Part shown: positions 42,208 to 51,841 of the stretch, in pieces
How the letters are laid out: the number at the start of each line of letters is the position of its first letter
Position numbering within the stretch: the stretch's first letter is position 1
Assembly (NCBI RefSeq): GCF_008704395.1
Contig: NZ_CP023695.1
Location: forward strand, 7,564,001-7,628,000
Direction of reading: 5' to 3'
DNA from: Streptomyces alboniger
GTDB lineage: Bacteria > Actinomycetota > Actinomycetes > Streptomycetales > Streptomycetaceae
Length of the DNA: 64,000 nt
Program-made: the position numbers and the translations under genes
Notes under the pieces: model-generated
Seen by the model: only the letters and a program-made list of their open reading frames with translations
Databases searched by the model: none
Told to the model about the DNA's origin: nothing

Positions 42208-44048
42208 CCGGCGCAGATATGACCGACTCAGACATGACCGGCACGCATAGCCGCACGGAGGGATGGCAGACCCTCGCCGGCCTGGCGCGACGCGGGGCCG
42301 AACGCCGGCCGACAGTCGCGGCCGTACGGTGGCGGGACGGCGAAGGGGTGTGGCGCACCCGGTCGTACGCCGACGCCTGGCGGGAGAGCGAGGAGATCGC
42401 CCGCGGGCTGATGGCGCTCGGCCTGCGCCCCGGTGACCGGGTGGCGATCCAGAGCGCGCTGCGTCCCGAGTGGTCGTTCACCCTCCTCGGTGCGGCGGCC
42501 TCCGGTCTCGTCCTGGTCTCGCTCCTGCCCACCACGGTGCCGGAGGAGATTACACATGTCATGAACGACTCAGGTGCCACGGTTCTCATCTGCGAGGACG
42601 CGGACCAATGGGCGAAGGTGACGGCCGTCCGGCCCCGGCTGCCCGCTCTGCGCCACATCGTGCTGATCGACGCCCCGGACGGAGCCGACGGCGTCATGAC
42701 GCTGGCGGAGCTGCGCGCGCTGGGCCGCGAACAGATACCGAGCGCCGCCTTGCGCCGGCGTGAGGACGCGGTGCGGCCCGACGACCTGCTGGTCATCATC
42801 TACACCTCCGGCACCACGGGGCCGAAGAAGGGCTGCGCCCTCTCGCACGGCAATTACGTCAGTGTCCTGCGGGCTCACCCCGCCCCGCCGCCCCAGCCCG
42901 CCGACGCCCCCCCGGGCCTGAGCAACGGCACCCTCTACGTCGTGACCGGGCCGCACACCATCGCTCTGCTGATGCAGCTGCTCACCTGGTGGTCCGGCTA
43001 CACCCTGGCCTACTTCAGCGGCGGCTCGCCGGAGCGCATGCTGCGGGAGATACGGGAGACCACTCCGAAGATTCTTCCCTTGGTGCCGCTCGTACTGGAA
43101 AGGATCTACAGCGCGGTTCTCGGATCCCGGCCGGAGGGGGAGCGGCGCCGGCTTGTGGAACAGGCCCGGCTCGGCCTACAGGTCCGGGAGCGGCGCGCCA
43201 GGGGCGAGAGCCTGCCAGCTGAGCTGGGCCGCTGGTTCGATGAGGCCGAGGCGGGTGTGTTCGCCGAGGTGCGCGCTCACTTCGGTGGCAGGGTGCGACG
43301 GGTGACCGTATCCGGCGCCGCGGTGTCCCAGGACCTCCTGGCCTTCTTCCTCGGCTGCGGTGTCCCGGTCGTGGAGTGCTACGGAATGACCGAGACCGCC
43401 GCGGCCGTCACCTCCAACTCTCCGGATGACTACCGACTGGGCACGGTCGGCAGACCCCTGCCGGGAGTCGAGGTGGACATCGCGCCGGACGGTGAGGTGC
43501 TGGTGCGAGGCGGCAACGTCTTCTGCGGCTACTGGGGCTACGACGAGGGCCGGTTCGGCGCCGTCCGCGATGGCTGGCTGCACACCGGCGACCTCGGCGA
43601 GATCGACGAGGACGGCCGGCTGCGTCTGCTGGGGCGCAAGAAGGAGGTGATCCAGCTGTCCCACGGCATGGCCGTCACCCCTCACCCGCTGGAGAGGCAG
43701 CTGCGGGCCAGCCCCCTGATCTCCCACGCGGTGCTCTACGGCGAGAGCCGGCCCCATCTCGTGGCACTGCTCACGCTCGACGAGCGGCACGCGTCGGCGT
43801 GGGCCGCCGAGCGGGGGCTGCCGACCGACCTGGGTGCCCTGGTCCGCCGCCCGGAGCTGCTGCGTGAACTCGACGGGGTGGTCGCACGCGCCAACTCCCG
43901 CCTCCAGGAGTACTACCGGGCCAAGGCGTTCACGGTGCTGGACCGCGATCTGTCGGTGGGCACAGGGGAGTTGACCATTTCCCTGAAGGTGGCCCGCCCG
44001 GTGGTGTACGCGCTCCACCGGGAGCGATTCGAGGCTCTCTACGACTGA
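42204..44048 (+). CDS. Long-chain acyl-CoA/acyl-ACP synthetase (ANL superfamily)
   Basis: 614 residues with the ANL core motifs in order: A3 LVIIYTSGTTGPKKGCALSH, A4/A5 ECYGMTETAAAVTSN, A7/A8 DGWLHTGDLGEIDEDGRLRLLGRKKEVIQLSHG and the C-terminal ISLKVARPVV lysine. The insertion between A3 and A5 and the LVALLTLDE signature are those of bacterial long-chain fatty acid ligases. It adenylates a carboxylic acid and transfers it to CoA (or ACP). Translationally coupled to the regulator; in the cluster it may activate a starter or the finished acyl chain. Confidence 0.92.
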   Translation: MTGADMTDSDMTGTHSRTEGWQTLAGLARRGAERRPTVAAVRWRDGEGVWRTRSYADAWRESEEIARGLMALGLRPGDRVAIQSALRPEWSFTLLGAAASGLVLVSLLPTTVPEEITHVMNDSGATVLICEDADQWAKVTAVRPRLPALRHIVLIDAPDGADGVMTLAELRALGREQIPSAALRRREDAVRPDDLLVIIYTSGTTGPKKGCALSHGNYVSVLRAHPAPPPQPADAPPGLSNGTLYVVTGPHTIALLMQLLTWWSGYTLAYFSGGSPERMLREIRETTPKILPLVPLVLERIYSAVLGSRPEGERRRLVEQARLGLQVRERRARGESLPAELGRWFDEAEAGVFAEVRAHFGGRVRRVTVSGAAVSQDLLAFFLGCGVPVVECYGMTETAAAVTSNSPDDYRLGTVGRPLPGVEVDIAPDGEVLVRGGNVFCGYWGYDEGRFGAVRDGWLHTGDLGEIDEDGRLRLLGRKKEVIQLSHGMAVTPHPLERQLRASPLISHAVLYGESRPHLVALLTLDERHASAWAAERGLPTDLGALVRRPELLRELDGVVARANSRLQEYYRAKAFTVLDRDLSVGTGELTISLKVARPVVYALHRERFEALYD

Positions 44049-44064
44049 TGGCTCCCCGCACGCG

Positions 44065-44095
44065 AGATGCCCGGCAGATTTCCTGCCGGGCATCT
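44065..44095. terminator. Bidirectional hairpin between acyl ligase and amidotransferase genes
   Basis: A perfect 13-bp stem (44065-44077 with 44083-44095), five-base loop atttc, placed 16 bases after one stop and 33 bases before the convergent stop. Confidence 0.75.
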
Positions 44096-44127
44096 TGCAG
44101 TGTGGCGGCCGCCACCGTGCAAAGCAC

Positions 44128-45966
44128 TCAGCCCACGAGCAGCTTGGGGCGGTGATGGTCCAGCCAGACGTACAGATCGAGCACCTTCTCCAGCAGCATG
44201 CGATGCCGCCCTGGATGCGGCACCCGGGTCGGGTCCGCCTCGGCCGCGCGCAGCGCCGTGGGCCTGTCGACGAGGGTGAAGACGTCGTGGTCGGCGAGGG
44301 CGAGGACGCCACGCACCTGCTCCTGGAGGGCGCAGACGTACCGGCGGTCCTGCGTCATGGGATAAGGGCTCTTGGTGCGTCCCAGCACCACGTCCGGGAC
44401 CACCTCCCGGGCGGCCGCCCGCAGCACGCTCTTCTCGCGGCCGTCGAAGACCTGCATCGACCAGGGAATGTTGAAGGCGTACTCGGCGACCCGGTGGTCG
44501 CAGAAGGGCACCCGGACCTCCAGCCCCACGGCCATGCTCAGCCGGTCCTTGCGGTCGAGCATCCCGCCGAGGCTACGGGTCATGTGCAGATACAGGAGCT
44601 GGCGGGCACGTCGCTGCTCGGCGCTCTCCCCGTCCAGGACGGGGGTCTCGGCGAGCGCGTCGCGGTACCGCTGCGCGGCGAACTCCGGTATGTCCAGGGC
44701 CACGCGGAGATCCGGCGGTGTGTACGGGCGCTCCTGCCGGGCCGTGCCGAGAGCGGCGGTGAGCCAGGGGAAGCCGGCGGCCTCGCTGACCGCCCGGTCG
44801 TGGAACCACCAGTAGCCGCCGAACATCTCGTCGGCCCCCTCCCCGGAGAGGGCGACCGTGGAGTGTTCCCGGATCGCTCGGAAAAGCAGGTACAGGGAGT
44901 GGTCGAGGTCACCGCGGCCCACCGGCAGATCCCGGGCACTCACACAGGCCCGGCGGACCTCCGGGTCGGCCAGCGCCGCGGGGTCCAGCACCAGATCGGT
45001 GTGGTCGGTCCCCAGGTGATCGACGACGGCGCGTACATAGGGTGCGTCCGGGCTGATGTTGTACTCGTCCGGTACGAAGTGCTCACTGTGTCCGGCGAAG
45101 TCCACCGAGAACGACCGCAGCCGCGCCGCCCGTCCGTCGGACGCGAGTCCGGCGAGGGCACTGGAGTCAAGACCGCCGGACACCAGCAGGCAGCGGGGGA
45201 CATCGGCGACCAGCTGTTCCCGTACGGAGTCGTGGAGCAGCTCCCGCAGCCGCCCGGAGGTCGTGGCCAGGTCATCGGTGTGCGGCAGGGCCCGCAACCT
45301 CCAGTACTCCTGCTCGCGCACGCCCGAGCGACCGACCGTGGCCACATGGCCCGGCGGCAGTTCGCGCATGCCCTGCCACACCGCGGCACCCGGCGTCTTC
45401 ACGCCGAGCACGATCTCCCGTATGCCGTCCAGGTCCACGGTCCGTGGCACCGCGGGGTTGGCCAGGACGGCCTTGGGTTCGGAACCGAAGAGCACCCCGT
45501 CGGGTGTGGGGTAGTAGTACAGCGGCTTGATGCCCAACCGGTCCCGGACCAGGAGCAGTTGCTCGGATCGGCCGTCCCAGACGGCGAAAGCGTACATGCC
45601 GACCAGGCGCTCGGTGAGCGCGGCGCCCCACTCCAGGTAGGCGCGCAGCACGACCTCGGTGTCGCAGGCGGTGCGGAACGGGTGGCCCCGGCGGCGCAGT
45701 TCCGCGCGCAGCTCGGCGAAGTTGTACACTTCGCCGCTGTACGTCAGGGCCACGACGCCGTCGAGGGTCTGGGCGGTCACCGGCTGCGCGCCGCCCTCCA
45801 GATCGATGATCGCCAGACGCCGGTGGCCGAGGGCCGCATGCCGGGAGTACCAGGTGCCGGAGCCGTCGGGACCGCGGGCCGTCATGGATCCCGTCATGGC
45901 TTCGAGTACACCCTCCTCCCGGGTGAGATCGCGGTCGAACGACACCCAGCCGGTGATTCCACACAT
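44128..45966 (-). CDS. asnB: Asparagine synthetase (glutamine-hydrolysing) family amidotransferase
   Basis: 612 residues. The N-terminal Ntn glutaminase is complete: MCGITGWVSFD with Cys2 as nucleophile, ARGPDGSGTW, GHRRLAIIDLEGGAQP, LTYSGEVYNFAELR. The synthetase domain has the PP-loop LLVSGGLDSSALAGL (residues 261-275), SVDFAGHSE, ALSGEGADEMFGGYWW, and the catalytic Lys-Glu region (RKDRLSMAVGLEVRVPFCDHRVAEYAF). Last gene of the divergent tailoring operon. It may make asparagine, or install an amide on the cluster product as OxyD-type homologues do; the sequence alone does not decide. It lies just after panD. Confidence 0.92.
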   Translation of the reverse strand: MCGITGWVSFDRDLTREEGVLEAMTGSMTARGPDGSGTWYSRHAALGHRRLAIIDLEGGAQPVTAQTLDGVVALTYSGEVYNFAELRAELRRRGHPFRTACDTEVVLRAYLEWGAALTERLVGMYAFAVWDGRSEQLLLVRDRLGIKPLYYYPTPDGVLFGSEPKAVLANPAVPRTVDLDGIREIVLGVKTPGAAVWQGMRELPPGHVATVGRSGVREQEYWRLRALPHTDDLATTSGRLRELLHDSVREQLVADVPRCLLVSGGLDSSALAGLASDGRAARLRSFSVDFAGHSEHFVPDEYNISPDAPYVRAVVDHLGTDHTDLVLDPAALADPEVRRACVSARDLPVGRGDLDHSLYLLFRAIREHSTVALSGEGADEMFGGYWWFHDRAVSEAAGFPWLTAALGTARQERPYTPPDLRVALDIPEFAAQRYRDALAETPVLDGESAEQRRARQLLYLHMTRSLGGMLDRKDRLSMAVGLEVRVPFCDHRVAEYAFNIPWSMQVFDGREKSVLRAAAREVVPDVVLGRTKSPYPMTQDRRYVCALQEQVRGVLALADHDVFTLVDRPTALRAAEADPTRVPHPGRHRMLLEKVLDLYVWLDHHRPKLLVG

Positions 45967-45996
45967 ACCGCTGCTCCTTGCGTACGGGGGAAGAGG

Positions 45997-46416
45997 TCAG
46001 TCGGTGAAGATGTGATCGCCGCGGACGGTCTGCCCGTCGGCCGTCGGCTCGGCCGGGTCCGAGCCCATCGAAGTGATCCTGTTGTCGCCGTCCACGAAGA
46101 CGACCTTGGGCTCGACCTTCTGCGCCTCCGCGTCCGCGACGACGCCGTAGCCGATGATGATGACCAGGTCGCCGACGTTGATGAGACGGGCGGCGGCGCC
46201 GTTGATGCCGACCACACCGGTGCCCCGGGGGCCCTCGATGATGTACGTGGAGAGGCGGTTGCCGTTGTTGATGTCGACGATGTCCACCTTCTCGCCGGGC
46301 AGCAGACCGGCGGCGTCCATCAGGTCGGCGCACAGGGTGAGCGAGCCGACGTAGTGCAGATCGGCCTGGGTGACCGTGGCGCGGTGGATCTTGGACGTGA
46401 GCATGGTGCGGAACAT
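45997..46416 (-). CDS. panD: Aspartate 1-decarboxylase
   Basis: 139 residues, a full-length pyruvoyl-dependent Pan[30 protein letters not shown] has the self-cleavage Gly24-Ser25 site, and [32 protein letters not shown] the conserved C-terminal core. It converts aspartate to beta-alanine. A primary panD normally sits with panC/panB for pantothenate; here it is embedded in a tailoring operon between an aldehyde dehydrogenase and an amidotransferase, so I infer pathway-specific beta-alanine supply. GAAAGGAAG precedes the ATG at 46416. Confidence 0.95.
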   Translation of the reverse strand: MFRTMLTSKIHRATVTQADLHYVGSLTLCADLMDAAGLLPGEKVDIVDINNGNRLSTYIIEGPRGTGVVGINGAAARLINVGDLVIIIGYGVVADAEAQKVEPKVVFVDGDNRITSMGSDPAEPTADGQTVRGDHIFTD

Positions 46417-46487
46417 GGCTGTACTTCCTTTCGAGGTGACTTGCGGAGTGGATCGCTGCTCTTCAGGGGGTGGATTCCGGTGGTCTT

Positions 46488-47906
46488 TCAGACCTGCACG
46501 GACTTGATCTCCAGGAACTCCTCCAGGCCGAGGACACCGTGCTCACGGCCGTTCCCGGACTGCTTGTATCCGCCGAAGGGGGCCCGGGGGTTCAAGTCGG
46601 CGCTGTTGACCCCGACTTGACCGGCGCGCAGGAGCCTGGCCACCGCGAGGGCCCTGTCGCGGTCCGGTGACCAGACCGCGGCGGCCAGCCCGTAGTCGCT
46701 GTCGTTCGCCAGCCGTACGGCCTCGGCCACACTGTCGTAGGGCTCGATGGCGAGAACCGGACCGAAGACCTCGTCGCGGTGCACCGCCATCCGCGGGGTG
46801 ACCTCGGAGAGCACCGTGGGGCGGACGAAGTAGCCCCGGGGCAGGCCGTCCGGCGGCAGGGCCCCTCCGGTGACGAGGCGTGCGCCTTCGTCGAGGGCTC
46901 TGGTGATGTGCGCGCGGACCCGGTCCCGCTGAGTGGCGGACACCAGCGGGCCGAGGCGGGTCCCCTCTGCCAGCGGATCACCGGCCGTCATGGCCTCGGC
47001 CGCCTGCCGTGCCGCCCGTTCGACCTCGCCGAGCCGGGAGCGGGGCACCACGAGCCGGGTCAGCGCGCTGCACGTCTGGCCGGAGTTGAGGAACGCGTTG
47101 ACCACGACCCGCGGCACCGCCTCGACCGGGTCGGCGTCGGGGAGCAGCACCGCGGGGCTCTTGCCGCCCAGCTCCAGCGTGACGCGTTTGACCGTCTCCG
47201 CGGCCAGTCGGCTGACCCGTTTACCCACCGCTGTCGACCCGGTGAAGGACACCAGATCGACGCCCTTGTGCGCGGCGAGTGCTTCGCCCACCACCGCCCC
47301 GGTGCCGCTGACCATGTTGAATACGCCGGGCGGCAGGCCGGCCTTGTCGAAGATCTCCGCCAGTGCCCAGGCGCCGAGCGGTGCCACCTCACTGGGCTTG
47401 AGGACGACGGTGTTGCCCGCGGCCAGGGCATAGGCGACCTTCGCGGCGATCTGGTGCAGCGGGTAGTTCCACGGGGTGATCGCTCCTACGACGCCGTAGG
47501 GTTCGCGCACGATCAGTGAGCCGCCCTCCTGACGTTCGTACGCGTACGCCGATGCGACATCGGCCGCCTGCCGGAACGACAGGACGGGCAGGGCGACATG
47601 CGCGGCCCGGGCGAACGCCAGCGGCGCCCCCACGTCCCGGGCGGTGAGCACGGCCAGCTCGGCCGCTCGCTGTTCCAGCCGGTCGGCGACGCGCCCGAGG
47701 TACTCCGCGCGGCGGGCAGTCGGGGTGTCCCACCATCCCGGAAAGGCGCGTCGGGCCGCGTCGACGGCCGCGTCGACGTCGGCGGACGTGCCCTGCGGGA
47801 CGGCGCACATCACCTGCTCGGTCGTCGGGTTGACGACCTCGATGACGTCGGTGCCCCGCGAGGGTCTCCAGGCACCGTCGAGGTAGATCTGACTGTGGTG
47901 GTGCAT
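46488..47906 (-). CDS. Aldehyde dehydrogenase (NAD(P)+)
   Basis: 472 residues of the ALDH superfamily. [33 protein letters not shown] forms the NAD-binding region, [11 protein letters not shown] the Rossmann glycines, [10 protein letters not shown] carries the catalytic Glu245, and [14 protein letters not shown] the nucleophile Cys279. C-terminal [15 protein letters not shown] is typical. It oxidises an aldehyde to a carboxylic acid. GAAGGAGA precedes ATG 47906; the much longer reading frame upstream belongs to a shadow of the esterase and monooxygenase genes. Part of the tailoring operon. Confidence 0.93.
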   Translation of the reverse strand: MHHHSQIYLDGAWRPSRGTDVIEVVNPTTEQVMCAVPQGTSADVDAAVDAARRAFPGWWDTPTARRAEYLGRVADRLEQRAAELAVLTARDVGAPLAFARAAHVALPVLSFRQAADVASAYAYERQEGGSLIVREPYGVVGAITPWNYPLHQIAAKVAYALAAGNTVVLKPSEVAPLGAWALAEIFDKAGLPPGVFNMVSGTGAVVGEALAAHKGVDLVSFTGSTAVGKRVSRLAAETVKRVTLELGGKSPAVLLPDADPVEAVPRVVVNAFLNSGQTCSALTRLVVPRSRLGEVERAARQAAEAMTAGDPLAEGTRLGPLVSATQRDRVRAHITRALDEGARLVTGGALPPDGLPRGYFVRPTVLSEVTPRMAVHRDEVFGPVLAIEPYDSVAEAVRLANDSDYGLAAAVWSPDRDRALAVARLLRAGQVGVNSADLNPRAPFGGYKQSGNGREHGVLGLEEFLEIKSVQV

Positions 47907-47935
47907 GTCGTTGTCTCCTTCGTGCTGCTGGGTGG

Positions 47936-48871
47936 CTACCACCGGGCTCGCAGCGCCCGGCCGACCTCGTCCACCGCTTCCTGGAAGGCGGTCAGTCGGG
48001 GGAGGAGGAAGAAGATGTGGAGCATTCCGGCGTATCGGCTGACGGTCGTCGGCACTCCGGCGGCCCGCAGCCGTCGGCCGTACTCCTCTCCCTCGTCCCG
48101 CAGCGGGTCGTACTCGGCGGTGAGGATCAGCGCCGGCGGCTGGCGTGACAGGTCGTCGGCGAGCAGTGGCGCCGCCCAGGGGTGGGTGGCGTCTTCCGGG
48201 CGGGCCAGGTAGAGGTCCCAGAAGTGCTCCATCGCGGCCCGGGTATTGACGTAGCCGCGGGCGTGCTCCTGGTAGGAGGGGAACGGGGAATCGCGTGCGG
48301 GCGCGGTGATCGGGCAGATCAGCAGCTGGAGGCCGATGTCCGGGCCGCCGTGTTCGACGGCTATCCGGCAGGCCGCGGTGGCGAGGTTGGCGCCCGCGCT
48401 CTCCCCGGCCACGACGAGGCGGTCCGGTGCCGCCCCGAACTCGGCGGCCCGCAGGGCGAGCGCGTCGACGGCCGCGTAGGCGTCGAGCACGGGCCCGGGG
48501 AAGCGGGTCTCGGGCGCCAGCCGGTAGCCGACCGAGGCGACCACCGCTCCCGTGGCGGCGGCGAGTCCGCGCAGCGGGCGGTCGACGAGGTCCACGCTCC
48601 CCGCGACCCAGCCGCCGCCGTGGAAGAACACCACGAGGGGCCGGGGCCGCCCGTCGGGCGGGCCGGGCCGGTAGACACGGACGGGGATCGGCCCGCCGGG
48701 GCCGGGGACCGAGGTGTCCGTGACCTGTGCCATCGGTGCGGGCGGGCCTTGCACCTGTATGAGCCCGTCCAGGAGTTCGCGGATGACCGCCACGCTCACC
48801 TGCTCGAACGCCGGGAAGCCCTGCTCGTCCAGAGCGCGCAGTACACGCTCCGAGTCCGTGTGGAGGGGCAT
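47936..48871 (-). CDS. Alpha/beta hydrolase, HSL-type esterase
   Basis: 311 residues. The hormone-sensitive-lipase oxyanion motif VVFFHGGGWVAGS (residues 84-88) and the nucleophile elbow VVAGESAGANLA (Ser158) are intact; acid Asp in AEYDPLRDEGEEY and His in GMLHIFFLLPRL complete the triad. Esterases of this type next to a Baeyer-Villiger monooxygenase usually hydrolyse the ester or lactone it makes. The ATG at 48871 has GAAGGAGC upstream. Same operon as the aldehyde dehydrogenase. Confidence 0.92.
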   Translation of the reverse strand: MPLHTDSERVLRALDEQGFPAFEQVSVAVIRELLDGLIQVQGPPAPMAQVTDTSVPGPGGPIPVRVYRPGPPDGRPRPLVVFFHGGGWVAGSVDLVDRPLRGLAAATGAVVASVGYRLAPETRFPGPVLDAYAAVDALALRAAEFGAAPDRLVVAGESAGANLATAACRIAVEHGGPDIGLQLLICPITAPARDSPFPSYQEHARGYVNTRAAMEHFWDLYLARPEDATHPWAAPLLADDLSRQPPALILTAEYDPLRDEGEEYGRRLRAAGVPTTVSRYAGMLHIFFLLPRLTAFQEAVDEVGRALRARW

Positions 48872-48885
48872 GGTGCTCCTTCGGA

Positions 48886-50394
48886 TCAGGGGCGGGTGCC
48901 CGGGGCGGGCCGCGGGGGCACGGCCCGGTAGTCGGCCCGGTCGAGGCGGGCCGTGCGGCGGCGGTAGTCCGCGGTCTGGCCCGGCCAGTTGTTGGTGACC
49001 CGCCCACTGCTGTGGCGGTACCAGCTCGTGCACGTCGACCAGACCGACCGCCGCAGCCGCCGCTGCACGTCCCGGTCGAAGGCGTCGGCGACCTCGGCGC
49101 GCACTTCCAGGAAGCGCGTCCTGCCCCGGGCGAGTTCGCGTACCGCGGCGGTGATGTACCGGATCTGACTCTCGATCATGTAGATGGCCGAGCCGGCGCC
49201 GATGTTGGTGTTGGGGCCGTAGATCATGAACATGTTCGGGAAGCCCGGGACGGCCATGCCCAGGTAGGCCCGTGCGCCGTCGCGCCACACCTCGGACAGC
49301 TCCCGCCCGCCGCGACCGCGCACCCGCAGGGAGGCCAGGAACTCGGTGGCCGCGAAGCCGGTCGCGTAGATGATCGTGTCGACCGGATGCCGGGTGCCGT
49401 CCGCGGTACGGACCGCGCTGTCGGTTATCTCGGTGATCGGCTCGGTGACGAGGCTGACGTCGGGACGGTTCAGGGCCGGGTAGTACGTGCTGGAGATGCC
49501 CACCCGCTTGCAGCCCAGTTCGCTGCGTGGTGTCAGCTTCTCGCGCAGTTCGGGGTCGTCGAGCTGCGTGCGCAGCTGCATCTGCGAACCGCGCTCGGTC
49601 AGCCGGGCGGTCGGCCACCGGCGGGTCAGCCCGGAGACCAGGGCCTCGTTGAAGAGCCACCAGCCGAGCCTGGCCAGCTTCTGGGGCAGCGGCGGCAGCC
49701 GGCGGGACCACCGGGAGGGCGGCCGATAGGTCCGGTCCCACTTGGGGACCACATACGGCGCCGAGCGCTGGAAGACGGTCAGGTGCCCGGTCAGCGGCGC
49801 GATCTCCGGGACAATCTGCAAGGCGCTCGACCCCGTGCCGATCACGGCCACCCACCGGCCCGTCAGGTCGTGGTCGTGGGACCACCGCGCGGAGTGGACC
49901 GTGTGCCCGGTGAACCGGTCCGCGCCCGGTATCCGCGGTATCCGCGGATTGCTCAACTGCCCACAGGCCGGCACCAGTACCTCGGCCTCGATGGTCTCCC
50001 CCTCACCGGTGCGCAGCCGCCACAGCGCGGAACTCTCATCGAACTCGGCCGACTCGATCTCGGTGTTCGGCCGCAGGTGCGAGCGCAGTCCGTACTTGTC
50101 CGCGCAGTCGTGCAGGTAGCGCAGGATCTCGGCCTGGGAGGCGTACCGGCGGGCCCAGTCGCGGCGGGGTTCGAAGGAGTAGCAGTACAGGTGCGAGGGG
50201 ATGTCGCAGGCCGCGCCGGGATAGGTGTTGTCGCGCCAGACCCCGCCGATGTCCGCGGCCCGCTCCACGATCACGAAGTCGTGGTGTCCTGCCCGCTTCA
50301 GCGCGATGGCGAGACCGATACCGCCGAAGCCGGCGCCGACGATCGCGACGCGGGGGCGACGCCCGCCGCGCCCGGCCCGCTGGCGGGCCCTCAC
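48886..50394 (-). CDS. Flavin monooxygenase, Baeyer-Villiger type
   Basis: 502 residues. FAD Rossmann motif VAIVGAGFGGIGLAIALKRAG, the signature DRFTGHTVHSARW matching the BVMO fingerprint FxGxxxHxxxW (the residue after Trp is Ser, not Pro/Asp), the NADPH motif VAVIGTGSSALQIVPEI and IIYATGF. C-terminal MIYGPNTNIGAGSAI is typical of class I type enzymes. It likely inserts oxygen next to a ketone. The GTG start at 50394 overlaps the upstream stop (GTGA); no other start fits. Confidence 0.9.
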   Translation of the reverse strand: MRARQRAGRGGRRPRVAIVGAGFGGIGLAIALKRAGHHDFVIVERAADIGGVWRDNTYPGAACDIPSHLYCYSFEPRRDWARRYASQAEILRYLHDCADKYGLRSHLRPNTEIESAEFDESSALWRLRTGEGETIEAEVLVPACGQLSNPRIPRIPGADRFTGHTVHSARWSHDHDLTGRWVAVIGTGSSALQIVPEIAPLTGHLTVFQRSAPYVVPKWDRTYRPPSRWSRRLPPLPQKLARLGWWLFNEALVSGLTRRWPTARLTERGSQMQLRTQLDDPELREKLTPRSELGCKRVGISSTYYPALNRPDVSLVTEPITEITDSAVRTADGTRHPVDTIIYATGFAATEFLASLRVRGRGGRELSEVWRDGARAYLGMAVPGFPNMFMIYGPNTNIGAGSAIYMIESQIRYITAAVRELARGRTRFLEVRAEVADAFDRDVQRRLRRSVWSTCTSWYRHSSGRVTNNWPGQTADYRRRTARLDRADYRAVPPRPAPGTRP

Positions 50395-51800
50395 TGCCCC
50401 GCCTCCGCGGGCGCGGGCGGGATGTTGTGGTTGAAGCGCAGCAGGTTCTCCGGGTCGTACTGTGCCTTGACGCGTGCCAGCCGCCGCAGCCGCGCGTCGT
50501 CCCAGAACCCCGCCACCCGGTCGGTCCCGGGCTCCTCGCTGAGCAGGTTGAGGTAGGACGCGCCCGACCCGAAGGCCCGCAGCGCGGCTCCCGCCTCCTT
50601 CACCCAGGCCCGGCACCGGTCGTTCTCGGCGGGGTCGTGCCACTGCCCGACGATGTGGATCAGCCAGCTCTCCTCGCGGTGGGAGAAGGCCGTGGCGTCC
50701 GGTTCGATCCGGGTGGGCTGGGCGTCGAAGGGGATGACCTGCATGACCGTCTCCGGCGACGGGAGATCGCTGCCGATGCGGGCCACCGTCTCGATCTCCG
50801 CGCTGCCGAAGCGGGGCAGGAACTCGCTGGTCCAGTACTGCTGATGGCCGCGAGGATTGGCCGGGTCCAGCATGGACTGCACGGTCACCAGCGGCATCGG
50901 CTCGACGACGTCGATCAGCGGGCTGCCGAACTCCCGGATCGGCCGGATCACGTCCCAGCCCTCGTCGAGCGGCCCCGAGTAGCGCAGGAAGAAGCCGACG
51001 ACGGGCCGTCCCCGGTGCTCCTCGGGGAAGAACCCCAGGGCGGGAACGCGCAGGAAGACGACGTCGGTGCTCAGTTCGTCGGGCGTCGAGCTGATGGTGT
51101 CCCGGAGGAAGCGCAGGACCTCGACGGCCTGCTCCACCGGATACGCCACCATGCCGGCCAGCATCATCGGCCCCACGGGGTGCGCCCGGTACTCGAAGGA
51201 GGTGACGACGCCGAAGTTCCCGCCTCCGCCGCGCAGTGCCCAGAACAGCTCCGGATTCTGTTCCGCGCTCGCGGTCACCACCTCGCCGTCCAGGGTGACC
51301 ATCTCCGCGGACAGCAGGTTGTCGCACGTCAGCCCGTACTTGCGTTGCAGCATGCCCATGCCGCCGTTGAGAGTGAGGCCCGCGATGCCGGTCTCGGAGA
51401 CCTGCCCCGACGGCACGGCCAGGCCGTGCACCTGGGTCTCTCGGTCGACATCGGCCAGCGTCGCCCCCGCCTGTACGCGTGCCGTGCGCCGCTCCGGGTC
51501 GACGTGGACGCCCCGCATGAGCGACAGGTCGATGACGATGCCGTCGTCACAGGTGCTGTGCCCGGCGATGCTGTGTCCACCACCGCGTACGGCGATGGGG
51601 AGCCGCTGCTCCCGGGCGAAGGCGATCGCGGCGATGACATCGGCCGCGCCGCGGCAGCGCGCGATCACCGCGGGACGGCGGTCGATCATGGCGTTGAAGA
51701 CGGCGCGCGCCGCGTCGTACGGGGAGTCGGCAGGGGTGATCACTTCGCCGAGGAGCGCGGCGCGAAGCTCCTCGACGGCCGCGGAATGCAGGGGGTTCAT
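50391..51800 (-). CDS. FAD-linked oxidase (berberine-bridge/PCMH type)
   Basis: 469 residues. The PCMH FAD-binding domain shows LPIAVRGGGHSIAGHSTCDDGIVIDLS, whose first His is the usual 8-alpha covalent FAD attachment site, and LNGGMGMLQRKYGLTCDNLLSAEMVT, WALRGGGGNFGVVTSFEY. The second covalent Cys of bicovalent enzymes is absent (PSGQVSETGIAGL). The BBE C-terminal motif YDPENLLRFNHNIPP is present. Such enzymes oxidise alcohols or amines, or cyclise tailoring intermediates. Secretion signal not seen. Coupled to the monooxygenase gene. Confidence 0.92.
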   Translation of the reverse strand: MNPLHSAAVEELRAALLGEVITPADSPYDAARAVFNAMIDRRPAVIARCRGAADVIAAIAFAREQRLPIAVRGGGHSIAGHSTCDDGIVIDLSLMRGVHVDPERRTARVQAGATLADVDRETQVHGLAVPSGQVSETGIAGLTLNGGMGMLQRKYGLTCDNLLSAEMVTLDGEVVTASAEQNPELFWALRGGGGNFGVVTSFEYRAHPVGPMMLAGMVAYPVEQAVEVLRFLRDTISSTPDELSTDVVFLRVPALGFFPEEHRGRPVVGFFLRYSGPLDEGWDVIRPIREFGSPLIDVVEPMPLVTVQSMLDPANPRGHQQYWTSEFLPRFGSAEIETVARIGSDLPSPETVMQVIPFDAQPTRIEPDATAFSHREESWLIHIVGQWHDPAENDRCRAWVKEAGAALRAFGSGASYLNLLSEEPGTDRVAGFWDDARLRRLARVKAQYDPENLLRFNHNIPPAPAEAGQ

Positions 51801-51841
51801 GGATGTTCCTCCAGGGAGCGCGGAGAGAGTGCGCGCGCGTG

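Noticed and set aside
44095..46620. 841-codon plus-strand frame opposite asnB and panD
   Set aside because: A shadow; asnB and panD on the minus strand have complete catalytic motifs.
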